Of a stretch of 64,000 nt of DNA, positions 8,324-16,948 are shown piece after piece. Both the position numbers and the translations under genes were made by a program. The notes under the pieces are model-generated. The model was not told the DNA's origin. It did no database searches and worked only from the letters and a program-made list of their open reading frames with translations. How positions within the stretch are numbered: the first letter of the stretch is position 1; each line of letters starts with the position of its first letter. This DNA comes from CALDTK01 sp041744755. Its GTDB lineage: Bacteria > Bacteroidota > Bacteroidia > Chitinophagales > Saprospiraceae. The stretch lies in the NCBI GenBank assembly GCA_041744755.1, contig JBGTKC010000087.1, positions 62,001 to 126,000 of the forward strand. The letters are read 5' to 3'.

Positions 8324-9784
8324 CTACTCGAAGTCGCTCACATCCGCGGGGACGTCCCGCCAGTGGTAATGCTTAACGACGACCCCATCCTTGAGGACGA
8401 CCACGCCCGGATTAGACCGAATGATGGTCTTGAGGAGGATGTCGTCGCCCTTGTAGATCGGGTGCGGGAACTGTACGGCGTGACGGAAGTCGTCGATGCG
8501 GGTGTTGTCCGTGAAGGCGGTCGCGGCGAAAACTTTCCAGCCGGCCCGTTCGGCGGCGTCGGCGAAGGGCACGATACGCTCCATCCACTTATTGACGTAG
8601 TCGGGGTCCCACTTGGTGATGTTGGCCACCTCGCTACGCTCCCGCAGGGCGGCAAACACGCGCGTGACCCGGCCGTCGGCGGTGGTGTCGGTGACGAACA
8701 TCGAGTCCTGCACGATACGCTCGCCCTCGGCCTCGCCGTCGTCGTAGAGCCGGTAGGCCACTACCATAGCCGTGTAGCCGGGTTCCGCGAGGATAGATTC
8801 GGCCATGGGCATACCGTCGGCGTCCTCGAGCTCGAAGTCGCTGAGTTTGGTGCGAGCGACCGTGGGCTCGGTTTTGATCTGCTCGAGCTCGAAGTCCGTT
8901 TCCGGGAAATCCTTGTAGCGCTTCATGAAGTCGTCGAACGGCAGCTCCGTGTACTCACCCGTCGACCGGTCGGTGATGCCGTAAGCGACCACGTCGACGG
9001 CCTCGGCGGCCTCGGTCTCGGCAGCCTTCTTCGTGCGGATGTCGAGGCCTTCGGCGAAGGGACGGAAGTCGTGCACCGGTAGGCCCCAAACGAAATTGCT
9101 CATCGCAAAAACGGAGGCGATCACCACCGTCGCCCAGCCGACGACCGCGCGGGTCGTTTTGCTGAAAAGCTGATGCATCAGGTCAGGCCAAATGACGAAC
9201 ACAAGCGCCGGGACCATCAGGAAGCAATCTTTGAGGAAGCTCGTGTACGGCTGCAATTTGAGAAAATCCCCGAAGCAACCACAGTCCGTGACGCGCATGT
9301 TGGTCTCCGCATACTTGCCCCACTCCGCGAAGGCGAAGAAGTTGCCGCCGCTCGGCACGTAGCCCGTGAGGAACGTGAAGCCCGTGAGCACGGTAAAAAA
9401 CGCCATGACGCCGAGGAAGATCCAAGCCGTGACCCGAGGTCGCTCCCCGACGATGAGCAGTACCCCGAGCACTACCTCGAGGACAACCATTGCCGTGGCT
9501 ACGTACACGCTCACCTCGCTGCCCCACGAAAATATCGGCGCGAGAGATCCCCACCCAGCACCCGCAGCCGTGGCGCCAAACTCGTCGAAGTACTGGGCCA
9601 TCTTATAGGCCGTCCCGAGCGGATCAACCACCTTAACGTAGCCACTAAAGAGAAACCAAGCCCCGCAGAAATTCTGCAGGAAAGACACTCCGAGATTGCG
9701 CGTGGCGCGGAGCCAAAAGTGTGTAGCGAGCGTGAGGAGCACAGCCGCCAACGCGATCGCGAAGACCAGAACAGTGAGCGTCAT
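8324..9784 (-). CDS. DoxX/MauE-like membrane protein with C-terminal soluble domain
   Basis: 486 residues. About residues 1-240 hold several hydrophobic helices, the DoxX-type NFCGAWFLFSGYVKVVDPLG segment, and VTDCGCFGD, a Cys pair typical of MauE-like redox proteins. The remaining ~245 residues are polar with a thioredoxin-like feel (NPGVVVLKDG near the end), though I see no CxxC there. Matches the Bacteroidota BT_3928-type DoxX family, which usually follows a DUF1599 gene as here. Likely role: membrane thiol or quinone redox chemistry; substrate unknown. It contains the GCT/AGC variant of the mini-hairpin. Confidence 0.8.
   Translation of the reverse strand: MTLTVLVFAIALAAVLLTLATHFWLRATRNLGVSFLQNFCGAWFLFSGYVKVVDPLGTAYKMAQYFDEFGATAAGAGWGSLAPIFSWGSEVSVYVATAMVVLEVVLGVLLIVGERPRVTAWIFLGVMAFFTVLTGFTFLTGYVPSGGNFFAFAEWGKYAETNMRVTDCGCFGDFLKLQPYTSFLKDCFLMVPALVFVIWPDLMHQLFSKTTRAVVGWATVVIASVFAMSNFVWGLPVHDFRPFAEGLDIRTKKAAETEAAEAVDVVAYGITDRSTGEYTELPFDDFMKRYKDFPETDFELEQIKTEPTVARTKLSDFELEDADGMPMAESILAEPGYTAMVVAYRLYDDGEAEGERIVQDSMFVTDTTADGRVTRVFAALRERSEVANITKWDPDYVNKWMERIVPFADAAERAGWKVFAATAFTDNTRIDDFRHAVQFPHPIYKGDDILLKTIIRSNPGVVVLKDGVVVKHYHWRDVPADVSDFE
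9156..9170 (+). repeat. T4-GNAA mini-hairpin element, strict
   Basis: Stem GCT/AGC, loop GAAA; compensated inner pair. In the DoxX-like gene (LFSKT). Confidence 0.8.
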
Positions 9785-9849
9785 ATCGGAGAGGGGCTAA
9801 CGGGGCAGCTACGGCCGTCGGTTTGGATACGCGAAAGTGGGGACAAAGG

Positions 9850-10389
9850 TCACCCGCCGGCGGCCAGCTTGATGAGTGCGAAAAGTGAATAGTTTGCAAT
9901 GTCTGCGTAGCCGCCCCGCACACCCTCGCTAGCGATCGTGAGGCCGGCGTTGTCCTCGATCTGCTTGATGCGGTGGAGCTTCATCAGGATGAGGTCGGTG
10001 AGCGACGGGATCCGCATCTCGCGCCAGGCCTCACCGTAGTCGTGGTTCTTGGCCTGCATGAGTCCTTCGGTCTCGGCGGCCGCCCCATCGTAAAGGCTCA
10101 ACGCGTGCGCTGAGTCGAGGTCGACCTCGCCCGCGGCGCCGAGTCGCTCCTGCACGAGCGCGAGGAAGGCGTAGTTGACGAGCGCCACGAATTCGCCGTG
10201 GATGCCCTCGTCGATGAGCGCCTCCCCCTGCTCGAGGCTCCTGATGCGCTTCGCCTTGATGTAAAGTTGGTCGGTGAGGCTCGGCAGGCGCATAATCCGC
10301 CAGGCGGTGCCGTAGTCGGCCATCTTGCGGGCGAACAGATCGCGGCAGGACTGGCGCTCGCGCCTGTACTCGGCTAGGGTGTCGGACAT
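9850..10389 (-). CDS. DUF1599 protein (duplicated domain)
   Basis: 179 residues made of two copies of a roughly 80-residue unit: KMADYGTAWRIMRLPSLTDQLYIKAKRI and, about 95 residues later, KNHDYGEAWREMRIPSLTDLILMKLHRI. DUF1599 is a Bacteroidota family with relatives in phage nucleotide-modification contexts; its biochemical role is not established to my knowledge. It is 65 bases upstream of the DoxX-like gene on the same strand, a familiar pairing. A TACCTTTC box lies 5 bases before the ATG. Confidence 0.85.
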   Translation of the reverse strand: MSDTLAEYRRERQSCRDLFARKMADYGTAWRIMRLPSLTDQLYIKAKRIRSLEQGEALIDEGIHGEFVALVNYAFLALVQERLGAAGEVDLDSAHALSLYDGAAAETEGLMQAKNHDYGEAWREMRIPSLTDLILMKLHRIKQIEDNAGLTIASEGVRGGYADIANYSLFALIKLAAGG

Positions 10390-10394
10390 GGGGC

Positions 10395-10402
10395 GAAAGG
10401 TA
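10395..10402 (-). promoter_or_regulatory. Putative -7 box (TACCTTTC) of the DUF1599 gene
   Basis: TAnnTTTG-like box ending 5 bases before the ATG at 10389. Confidence 0.5.
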
Positions 10403-10447
10403 TTCGACGGCGCGAGAGTCGGCGGGTCGGGCCGCAGTCGGCAGACC

Positions 10448-10455
10448 TAACTTGC
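10448..10455 (+). promoter_or_regulatory. Putative -7 box (TAACTTGC) of the EamA transporter gene
   Basis: Ends 5 bases before the GTG at 10461 and supports that codon as the start. Confidence 0.4.
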
Positions 10456-10460
10456 CCCCC

Positions 10461-11372
10461 GTGCTAGCCCTCCTGTTCTGCATCCTGGCGAGTACATGGA
10501 TCTCGCTGTTGTTCAAGCTATTCGCGCGCTACGGGGTCCGCAATCTCCCGGCGATCGTGGTCAACTACTTCGTCTGCGTGATCTCCGGAAGCCTGTTCGA
10601 AGGTCGGTGGCTGGTGACCGCAGCGGTCTTCGACGCGCCCTGGATCTGGCTCGCCTTCGGACTCGGATTCTTCTTCATCGGCGGCTTCAACCTCAACGCC
10701 ACTTCGGTGCAGCGGGCCGGGATAGCGGTGACGAGCGTCGTGCAGCGCATCTCCCTGCTGCTTAGCGTGGCCTTCGCAGTCATCTACCTCGGCGATCCGC
10801 TTTCGCCAAAACAGGCCATCGGCATTGCGCTGGGCGTGCTCTCGGTGTTTCTCGTCGTTCGACCGCGTCCCGACGCGGGCGCGGTGGTTGACCCAGCGGC
10901 CGTCGACCACGACACCGTCGTAGGTGCGGCCCGCCCCGCGCGAGTCACCTGGCTGCTGCCGCTGGCCGTCTTCCTCGTGGCGGGTGCTATCGAGAGTGGA
11001 TTGACGCTCGGGCAACGCGAGTACGGCGGTGGAGAGAGCGCCGCCTACGCCGTGACGCTGTTTCTGTGGGCGGGAGTCTTGGGGCTTGCCTTCGCCCTGC
11101 TAATCCCGAATCCTTCAGGAAAGGCCCGCTTCCAAGCCCGCGACCTCATCGGAGGGGTCGCCCTGGGAGTCCCAAATTTCTTCAGCATCTACCTAATCCT
11201 CGTGGCGCTTGAGGGAGGCCTGAAGCCTGCGACGGTCTTTCCGGTCCTAAATATTGCTACGATTGTCCTTGGAACCCTTGCCGCGGTCCTGTTCTTCGGA
11301 GAGCGGCTTTCGCCAAAACAATGGGCCGGAGTGGCGGTGGCCGTAGTAGCGATCGGATTGATTACGACCTGA
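10461..11372 (+). CDS. EamA/DMT-family transporter
   Basis: 303 residues with about ten hydrophobic segments in two repeats, each ending in a helix preceded by GERLSPKQ-like or GDPLSPKQ-like sequence (the EamA repeat signature). Residues about 140-160 form a charged cytoplasmic linker. Substrate unknown (metabolite export or uptake). GTG 10461 is preferred over TTG 10452 because it sits 5 bases after a TAnnTTnG box. Both repeats carry a mini-hairpin element at the same structural position (10798-10812 and 11305-11319). Confidence 0.8.
   Translation: MLALLFCILASTWISLLFKLFARYGVRNLPAIVVNYFVCVISGSLFEGRWLVTAAVFDAPWIWLAFGLGFFFIGGFNLNATSVQRAGIAVTSVVQRISLLLSVAFAVIYLGDPLSPKQAIGIALGVLSVFLVVRPRPDAGAVVDPAAVDHDTVVGAARPARVTWLLPLAVFLVAGAIESGLTLGQREYGGGESAAYAVTLFLWAGVLGLAFALLIPNPSGKARFQARDLIGGVALGVPNFFSIYLILVALEGGLKPATVFPVLNIATIVLGTLAAVLFFGERLSPKQWAGVAVAVVAIGLITT
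10798..10812 (-). repeat. T4-GNAA element, near match
   Basis: GGC-GAAA-GCG; outer mismatch. In the EamA transporter (LSPKQ), first repeat. Confidence 0.7.
11305..11319 (-). repeat. T4-GNAA mini-hairpin element, strict
   Basis: Stem GGC/GCC, loop GAAA. In the EamA transporter (LSPKQ). Confidence 0.85.
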
Positions 11373-11784
11373 GGTGGCGCTCATCACCGAGCGTACGGAG
11401 CGAAGGCGCTGCCCTCAAAGCCGAAAGGAGAGTGATGCGAAGCCTAGAACCCGTGACGGGCCCCGCTCGCCGCCCCACCGGTCGACTGCCAATTGATTGA
11501 ATCGACGGACTACGGCCGCATGGCCCACTTTGTGCAGGCGAGCAAGGCCGCACGTTGGCGTACGGTCGCACAGAAGATGTCGGCGCGCGTAACCCAAACC
11601 TTAACCTGTCCGGCTAGCCATTCGACGCGGCGCATGCCGCGGTTTGGCTCGCCCTGGCCGGCACTTGCCCCGGCGAAGCGGGCCTGGACCATTCCACTCC
11701 GAGATTTGACCTTCCCCGTTTGGCGAGGCCAGCTTGACGTAAGACCGCTACGTATGGCACGCTTTTTACAAGTCGGATTGACAA
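11373..11784. other. Intergenic stretch without a supported gene
   Basis: Open frames exist on both strands (plus from 11493, minus to 11510), but their composition is unlike neighbouring proteins and none shows a domain. A small hairpin CGCGGC-GCAT-GCCGCG lies at 11627-11642. No terminator or convincing promoter was seen. Confidence 0.5.
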
Positions 11785-13152
11785 ATGCCCACCCCTCGCC
11801 TCGCCTTGTTGGTAATTGCCGCATGCAACTTGATCGCGTGCCGCGGCGATGGGGAGATACCCGAGGAGAGGCTCGCGGTAGAGCTCACGCGGACGATCGC
11901 AGCCAGTACCGGCGAGTCGCTCGCGGCTCTACGATATCCTTCGGAGGGCGACTTGACTGGCATTCCGCAAGACCCGCGGAACGAATTGACTGCCGACAAG
12001 GTAGCGCTGGGTCGACTGCTCTTCCACGAGACCGGTCTTAGCGTAGCCACCGTTGATGTAGCACTGCGCGGTACGGTCTCCTGTGCGAGTTGCCACAACG
12101 CGAAGGCGGGTTTCCAGGCTGGACGTTGGCAGGGGGTCGGCGAGGGGGGGGAGGGTTTTGGCGAAAGCGGAGAGGCGCGTCTCCTCAGTCCGGCCATCAA
12201 GCCGAGTGATATCGACGTGCAGGCCGTGCGCACGCCGAGCGTCCTCAACGTCGCCTACCAGCGCCAACTCCATTGGAACGGGCAATTCGGAGCCACCGGG
12301 GAAAACGCGAACCACTCGCCGCAGTGGACCACCGGTACCGCCAAGGCCATCAACCATCTCGGGTATGAAGGTCCGGAGTCGCAGGCGATCGCCGGCCTCC
12401 GGATCCACCGCATGGCCGTGGACAGCGCCCTCGTTCACGAGCTCGGCTACGGGAGCCTGTTCGACGCGGCTTTCGCCGACATCGCGTCGGGGGATCGCTA
12501 TACGGAGGTCAGCGCGGGACTGGCAATCGCCGCGTACGAGCGGACGCTCCTCCCCACGCGATCACCCTGGCAGCGGTGGCTGGCTGGGGAGGCCCTGGCG
12601 ATGTCGGCCGCTGAACTCCGAGGGGCGATCCTATTCTTCGGAGACGGGGGGTGCGTCAACTGTCACGCCGGACCCGCCCTGTCGAGTGAGGATTATTACG
12701 CCTTAGGTATGTCTGATCTGCACGACTCGCCCCGCGAGGTAATCGGCTCCTCGCCGGAGATGAACGCCCACAAGGGGCGCGGGGGCTTTACGCAACGCGC
12801 GACGGACATGTACAAATTCAAGGTTCCACAGCTCTATAATCTCACGGACTCACCTTTCTACGGACACGGGTCGAGCTTCGAAACCCTCGCCGAGGTGGTG
12901 ACCTACAAGGTGAGCGCTGTCTCGCAAAACCCTCGCGTCACACCCGCTCATCTCTCGCCCGAGTTCCGCCAGCTCCGACTGAGCGCCGCCGAACAAGCCG
13001 ACCTGGTGAGCTTCCTCGCGGGCGCGCTGCGGGACCCGGCACTCGACCGCTTCGTACCCGCATCGCTACCGAGTGGCCGGAGCTTCCCGAATGCCGACCT
13101 CGCGAGTCTCTTCGAGTGGCGCGGGGTCCGACGACAGCTTGCGGGCAACTAG
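11785..13152 (+). CDS. Di-heme cytochrome c peroxidase/MauG-family lipoprotein
   Basis: 455 residues. A hydrophobic N-terminus ends in a lipobox (LIAC, Cys at about residue 19), so the protein is probably anchored at the periplasmic face. Two CxxCH heme sites are visible: CASCH at about residues 98-102 and CVNCH at about residues 291-295. The order low-potential heme, long linker, high-potential heme is that of bacterial cytochrome c peroxidases, which reduce hydrogen peroxide with electrons from cytochrome c. MauG-type oxidation of other substrates cannot be excluded. miaB follows after 46 bases. Confidence 0.9.
   Translation: MPTPRLALLVIAACNLIACRGDGEIPEERLAVELTRTIAASTGESLAALRYPSEGDLTGIPQDPRNELTADKVALGRLLFHETGLSVATVDVALRGTVSCASCHNAKAGFQAGRWQGVGEGGEGFGESGEARLLSPAIKPSDIDVQAVRTPSVLNVAYQRQLHWNGQFGATGENANHSPQWTTGTAKAINHLGYEGPESQAIAGLRIHRMAVDSALVHELGYGSLFDAAFADIASGDRYTEVSAGLAIAAYERTLLPTRSPWQRWLAGEALAMSAAELRGAILFFGDGGCVNCHAGPALSSEDYYALGMSDLHDSPREVIGSSPEMNAHKGRGGFTQRATDMYKFKVPQLYNLTDSPFYGHGSSFETLAEVVTYKVSAVSQNPRVTPAHLSPEFRQLRLSAAEQADLVSFLAGALRDPALDRFVPASLPSGRSFPNADLASLFEWRGVRRQLAGN
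12155..12169 (+). repeat. T4-GNAA element, near match
   Basis: GGC-GAAA-GCG; outer mismatch. In the peroxidase gene (FGES). Confidence 0.7.
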
Positions 13153-13185
13153 CGAGCGCGGTACCGGAGGCCCACGTTCCGCCCA

Positions 13186-13193
13186 TATCTTCG
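13186..13193 (+). promoter_or_regulatory. Putative -7 box of miaB (TATCTTCG)
   Basis: Ends 5 bases before the GTG at 13199; intergenic. Confidence 0.45.
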
Positions 13194-13198
13194 CCGCC

Positions 13199-14617
13199 GT
13201 GAACACCGACGTCCTCCACGCCCCACTCCCGACCGCACGCCAGGGCGAGACCTTAGCCCCGGCTATCGACGTCTCCCACGACGGCCCCCGCTTCTACATC
13301 GAGAGCTACGGCTGCGCGATGAACTTCTCGGACTCGGAGATTGTGGCAAGTATCCTGGGTGAGGTCGGGTACGCCGCGACCCGCGACATCGACGCGGCCG
13401 ACCTGATCCTCATAAACACCTGCTCCATCCGCGAGAAGGCCGAGGACACAGTGCGCAAGCGCCTGCGGGTGTTCGACAAGCAAAAACGCGCCAGGCCGGG
13501 GACGCTGGTCGGTGTGCTCGGCTGTATGGCGGAGCGGCTGAAAGGCAAGTTCTTAGAAGAGGAGCGACTAGTCGACATGGTGGTCGGGCCGGACGCCTAC
13601 CGCGACCTCCCGAAGCTCCTGGCCGAGGCGGGAGGCGGTGACAAGGGCATCAACGTGCACCTAAGCCGCGAGGAAACTTACGCCGACATCGCCCCGGTGC
13701 GTCTGGACAGTAACGGGGTGACGGCGTTGATTTCGATCATGCGGGGCTGCGACAACATGTGCTCGTTTTGCGTGGTGCCCTTCACGCGCGGCCGCGAGCG
13801 GTCGAGGGACCTGTACAGCGTTTTGGCGGAAGCCCAACAACTGTTCGAACGAGGCTTCCGCGAGGTCACCCTGCTCGGGCAGAATGTCGACTCGTACAAG
13901 TGGACCAGTCCCGAGGACGGTCGCGTGGTCAACTTCGCGGAGCTGCTCGCCGCTGTAGCCACGGTCCACCCGCGGCTCCGCGTCCGCTTCTCGACGAGCC
14001 ACCCGAAGGACATCACCGACGAGGTCCTCCACACCATCGCTCGCCACGACAACATTTGCAACTACATCCACCTCCCGGCGCAGAGCGGCAACTCGCGGGT
14101 GTTGCGACTGATGAATCGAACCTACGACCGGGCGTGGTACATCGACCGCGTAGCGGCCATCCGGCGGATCATCCCCGGGTGCGCGATCAGCTCGGACATT
14201 ATCACCGGCTTCTGCACCGAGACCGAAGCTGAGCACGAGGATACCCTGAGCCTCGTCGCGCTCGCGCGCTACTCCATGAGCTACATGTTTTTTTACTCAG
14301 AGCGCCCCGGGACGCTTGCCGCGCGGAAGTACGCCGACGACGTCCCGCTGCACGTCAAGAAGCGCCGCCTGCAGGAGGTGATCGACCGACAACACGCCAT
14401 ATCGCTCGAGGACAATCTGGCCGAGGTAGGGCAGGTGCAGGAGATCTTGATCGAGTGTACCGCTAAGCGCTCGGACCTGCAGTGGCTCGGCAAAAATTCG
14501 CAGAACAAGAAAGTGGTCTGGGAGCGGGTCGGGGGTGAGCGCCCCGGCGATTACGTGCAGGTGCGCATCGTTGCTGCCACGAGCCAAACCCTGAGCGGCG
14601 AGCTGGTCGTGGCGTAA
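13199..14617 (+). CDS. miaB: tRNA-2-methylthio-N6-dimethylallyladenosine synthase
   Basis: 472 residues. Radical SAM methylthiotransferase that modifies A37 of tRNAs reading UNN codons. The N-terminal UPF0004 domain has the three cluster cysteines (ESYGCAMN, NTCSIREKA, VLGCMAE); the radical SAM cluster is CDNMCSFC in RGCDNMCSFCVVPFTRG; a C-terminal TRAM domain binds RNA. The GTG at 13199 is chosen because the upstream extension overlaps the peroxidase gene and is low-complexity. TATCTTCG lies just upstream. Confidence 0.95.
   Translation: MNTDVLHAPLPTARQGETLAPAIDVSHDGPRFYIESYGCAMNFSDSEIVASILGEVGYAATRDIDAADLILINTCSIREKAEDTVRKRLRVFDKQKRARPGTLVGVLGCMAERLKGKFLEEERLVDMVVGPDAYRDLPKLLAEAGGGDKGINVHLSREETYADIAPVRLDSNGVTALISIMRGCDNMCSFCVVPFTRGRERSRDLYSVLAEAQQLFERGFREVTLLGQNVDSYKWTSPEDGRVVNFAELLAAVATVHPRLRVRFSTSHPKDITDEVLHTIARHDNICNYIHLPAQSGNSRVLRLMNRTYDRAWYIDRVAAIRRIIPGCAISSDIITGFCTETEAEHEDTLSLVALARYSMSYMFFYSERPGTLAARKYADDVPLHVKKRRLQEVIDRQHAISLEDNLAEVGQVQEILIECTAKRSDLQWLGKNSQNKKVVWERVGGERPGDYVQVRIVAATSQTLSGELVVA
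13820..13834 (+). repeat. T4-GNAA mini-hairpin element, strict
   Basis: Stem GGC/GCC, loop GGAA. In miaB (VLAEA). Confidence 0.85.
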
Positions 14618-14626
14618 GCCCCGGCG

Positions 14627-15361
14627 CTACTCTACCGATAAACCCAAGTTGCCGGTCGGCACCTGGCGCACGTCGGACTCGACGAGGCCGTCGCGCATCC
14701 TGACCACGCGGTGGGCGTACTCGGCGATGTCGGGCTCGTGCGTCACGACCACGACCGTATTGCCGCGGGCGTGGATTTCGTCAAAGAGCGCCATGATCTC
14801 GATGGAGGTCTTCGTGTCGAGGTTGCCGGTCGGCTCATCTGCCAGAATAATGGCAGGATCGTTCACCAGTGCCCGCGCCACGGCTACCCTCTGGCGCTGG
14901 CCGCCGGAGAGCTCGTTAGGTTTGTGGTGCATACGGTCGCCGAGTCCGACGGCCTCGAGGACGCTCGCGGCGCGCTCGGTTCGCACCCGGCGGCTCTCGC
15001 CGGCGTAGACGAGGGGCAGGGCAACGTTGTCGAGGGCGCTCAGGCGCGGCATGAGGTTGAAGGTCTGGAAGACGAAGCCGATCTCCTTGTTGCGAACCTG
15101 GGCCAGCTCGCCGTCCGACATTCGGTCGACGCGTTGGCCATTAAGTGAGTAGGTGCCCGCCGAGGGCGTGTCGAGACAGCCGAGCAGATTCATAAGCGTC
15201 GACTTGCCCGACCCGGAAGGCCCCATCAAGGCCACGTATTCGTTGCGGTCCACGGCGAGGGTCACGCTCTGCAGTGCGTGGATGGTCTCGGCACCCATGG
15301 TGTATGTGCGCCGCAGCTGGTCGGTGACGATGATGTTGGCGGAAGACTTGATGGTCGACAT
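14627..15361 (-). CDS. ABC transporter ATP-binding protein, MacB/LolD type
   Basis: 244 residues with Walker A GPSGSGKST, Q-loop FVFQTFNLMP, signature LSGGQRQRVAVARAL, Walker B IILADEPTGNLD and the switch His in VVTHEPDIAEYA. It belongs to the MacB/FtsE/LolD cluster that powers lipoprotein release or export. No permease lies next to it, so its membrane partner is unknown. It converges with miaB. A TACATTCG box at 15379-15386 lies 17 bases upstream of the ATG. Confidence 0.9.
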   Translation of the reverse strand: MSTIKSSANIIVTDQLRRTYTMGAETIHALQSVTLAVDRNEYVALMGPSGSGKSTLMNLLGCLDTPSAGTYSLNGQRVDRMSDGELAQVRNKEIGFVFQTFNLMPRLSALDNVALPLVYAGESRRVRTERAASVLEAVGLGDRMHHKPNELSGGQRQRVAVARALVNDPAIILADEPTGNLDTKTSIEIMALFDEIHARGNTVVVVTHEPDIAEYAHRVVRMRDGLVESDVRQVPTGNLGLSVE

Positions 15362-15402
15362 ACAGTAGGCGTTGCGCCGAATGTAGAGCGCGGGTTAGCG
15401 GA

Positions 15403-15417
15403 GGCTTTCGCGAAAAC
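15403..15417 (-). repeat. T4-GNAA element, near match
   Basis: CGC-GAAA-GCC; outer mismatch. Intergenic, between the ABC ATPase and the deoxynucleoside kinase. Confidence 0.65.
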
Positions 15418-15541
15418 GATGAATCACGGGATTCGTAAGACCAAGGATAGATAAGGGCTATTTGGTGTTGCCCATCCCTGCTCAGTCGGCAAGCGCAGCT
15501 AGCGCCCGTAGATACTCGACCGCAGCACGTTTATTTGCCGC

Positions 15542-16183
15542 ATGGCCACTCCCCCCAACGTGCACCCGAGGTACATCGCCGTGAGCGGCAACATAGGCGC
15601 CGGCAAGACGACTCTCTGCGGTAGGCTCGGAAGGTATTTCGACTGGGACGTGCACTACGAATCAACCGAGGACAACCCCTACCTCAATGATTTCTACGAG
15701 GACATGAACCGGTGGTCGTTCAATCTGCAGGTCTACTTCCTCCACAAGCGGTACAAAGGCATCGTCGACATACTCGCCGGGGAGAAGACCGTGATCCAGG
15801 ATCGGACCATCTTCGAGGACGCCGAGATCTTCGCGCCCAACCTGCACGCCATGGGGCTGATGTCGGAGCGGGACTTCCGCAACTACTTCGAGCTCTTCGA
15901 GGCGATGCAGTCGCAGATCCAGGCCCCCGACCTGCTGATCTACCTCCGGGCCGGGATCCCGACGCTCGTCAACCACATCGAAAAACGTGGCCGCGAATAC
16001 GAAGGCTCGATTTCGATCGACTACCTCAAGAAGCTCAACGGCCGCTACGATGAGTGGATCGCCGGCTACGCGGCCGGCCCGAAACTGATTATCGACGTCA
16101 ACGAGGTGGACTTCGTCAACAAACCAGGAGACATGGGCCTAGTGGTCGAGCAGGTGCAAGGGCATCTCGGCGGCTTGTTCTGA
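15542..16183 (+). CDS. Deoxynucleoside kinase
   Basis: 213 residues of the dNK/dGK-dCK fold. P-loop SGNIGAGKTTL at residues 15-25, ERS-like motif in QDRTIFEDAEIF, and the arginine-rich lid as EKRGREYEGSISIDYL. Phosphorylates deoxynucleosides in the salvage pathway; which base it prefers cannot be read from sequence. The yggS gene follows after 58 bases on the same strand. Confidence 0.88.
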   Translation: MATPPNVHPRYIAVSGNIGAGKTTLCGRLGRYFDWDVHYESTEDNPYLNDFYEDMNRWSFNLQVYFLHKRYKGIVDILAGEKTVIQDRTIFEDAEIFAPNLHAMGLMSERDFRNYFELFEAMQSQIQAPDLLIYLRAGIPTLVNHIEKRGREYEGSISIDYLKKLNGRYDEWIAGYAAGPKLIIDVNEVDFVNKPGDMGLVVEQVQGHLGGLF

Positions 16184-16229
16184 TGGGGCTTCTCCCCTGA
16201 GGACATTTATTCGAGCTGCCCGCAAACCT

Positions 16230-16237
16230 TACCTTCC
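16230..16237 (+). promoter_or_regulatory. Putative -7 box of the YggS gene (TACCTTCC)
   Basis: Ends 4 bases before the ATG at 16242. Confidence 0.5.
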
Positions 16238-16241
16238 GCCC

Positions 16242-16916
16242 ATGTCCTACGTCAATATTGAGAATTACCAGACCATCCTCTCCGCCACCGAAATCGCGGG
16301 TGCCACCTTGGTCGCGGTCTCAAAGACGAAGCCGGCCGCGGCTATCATGGAGCTATACGAGCTCGGGCACCGGCACTTCGGCGAGAACTACGTGCAGGAG
16401 TTAGTGGACAAGGAGGCGCAGCTACCGAAAGACATACACTGGCACTTCATCGGGCACTTGCAGCGCAACAAAGTCAAGCAGATCGCCCCCTTCGTGCACC
16501 TCATCCACGGGGTGGACACGATGCGCCTGCTCAGGGAAATCGACAAACGCGGGATGGAGGTCGGTCGCATCATCGATGTCCTATTGCAGGTCCACGTGGC
16601 TCGGGAGGACACGAAACACGGCTTTTCGCCAAAAGAGCTCCTAGAAGAGTTCGAGGGAACCGAACTCCACCGGCAGGCCTGGGCGCGGCTGTCGGGCATC
16701 ATGGGGATGGCTACCTACACGGAGGATACGGCGGTCTTGACTCCGGAATTTGAGACTTTGAAACAGACTTTTGACACGATCCAAGAAACTTACTTCGACC
16801 GTCGACCGGAGTGGCATACGCTGAGCATGGGAATGAGCGGGGATTACGAATTGGCTCTGGCGAAGGGGAGTAATCTGGTCCGGGTGGGGAGTAAATTGTT
16901 TGGGACGAGAGCTTAA
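16242..16916 (+). CDS. YggS/PROSC-family PLP homeostasis protein
   Basis: 224 residues. PLP-binding alanine-racemase-like barrel without racemase partner domain. The PLP lysine lies in VAVSKTKPA (about residues 27-35), followed by the signatures GENYVQE and WHFIGHLQRNKVK. It keeps the cellular pyridoxal phosphate supply balanced. A mini-hairpin variant with a five-base loop lies in the coding sequence for GFSPKE. Confidence 0.93.
   Translation: MSYVNIENYQTILSATEIAGATLVAVSKTKPAAAIMELYELGHRHFGENYVQELVDKEAQLPKDIHWHFIGHLQRNKVKQIAPFVHLIHGVDTMRLLREIDKRGMEVGRIIDVLLQVHVAREDTKHGFSPKELLEEFEGTELHRQAWARLSGIMGMATYTEDTAVLTPEFETLKQTFDTIQETYFDRRPEWHTLSMGMSGDYELALAKGSNLVRVGSKLFGTRA
16620..16635 (-). repeat. 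T4-GNAA element, five-base loop
   Basis: TTTT-GGC-GAAAA-GCC, stem intact, loop one base longer. In the YggS gene (FSPKE). Confidence 0.65.
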
Positions 16917-16948
16917 CTTTTCAATTTCACCCAAGACTCCTCCCACAC

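Noticed and set aside
11493..12041. Plus-strand ORF overlapping the peroxidase start
   Set aside because: Ends as a shadow frame of the peroxidase gene and shows no domain or biased composition of its own.
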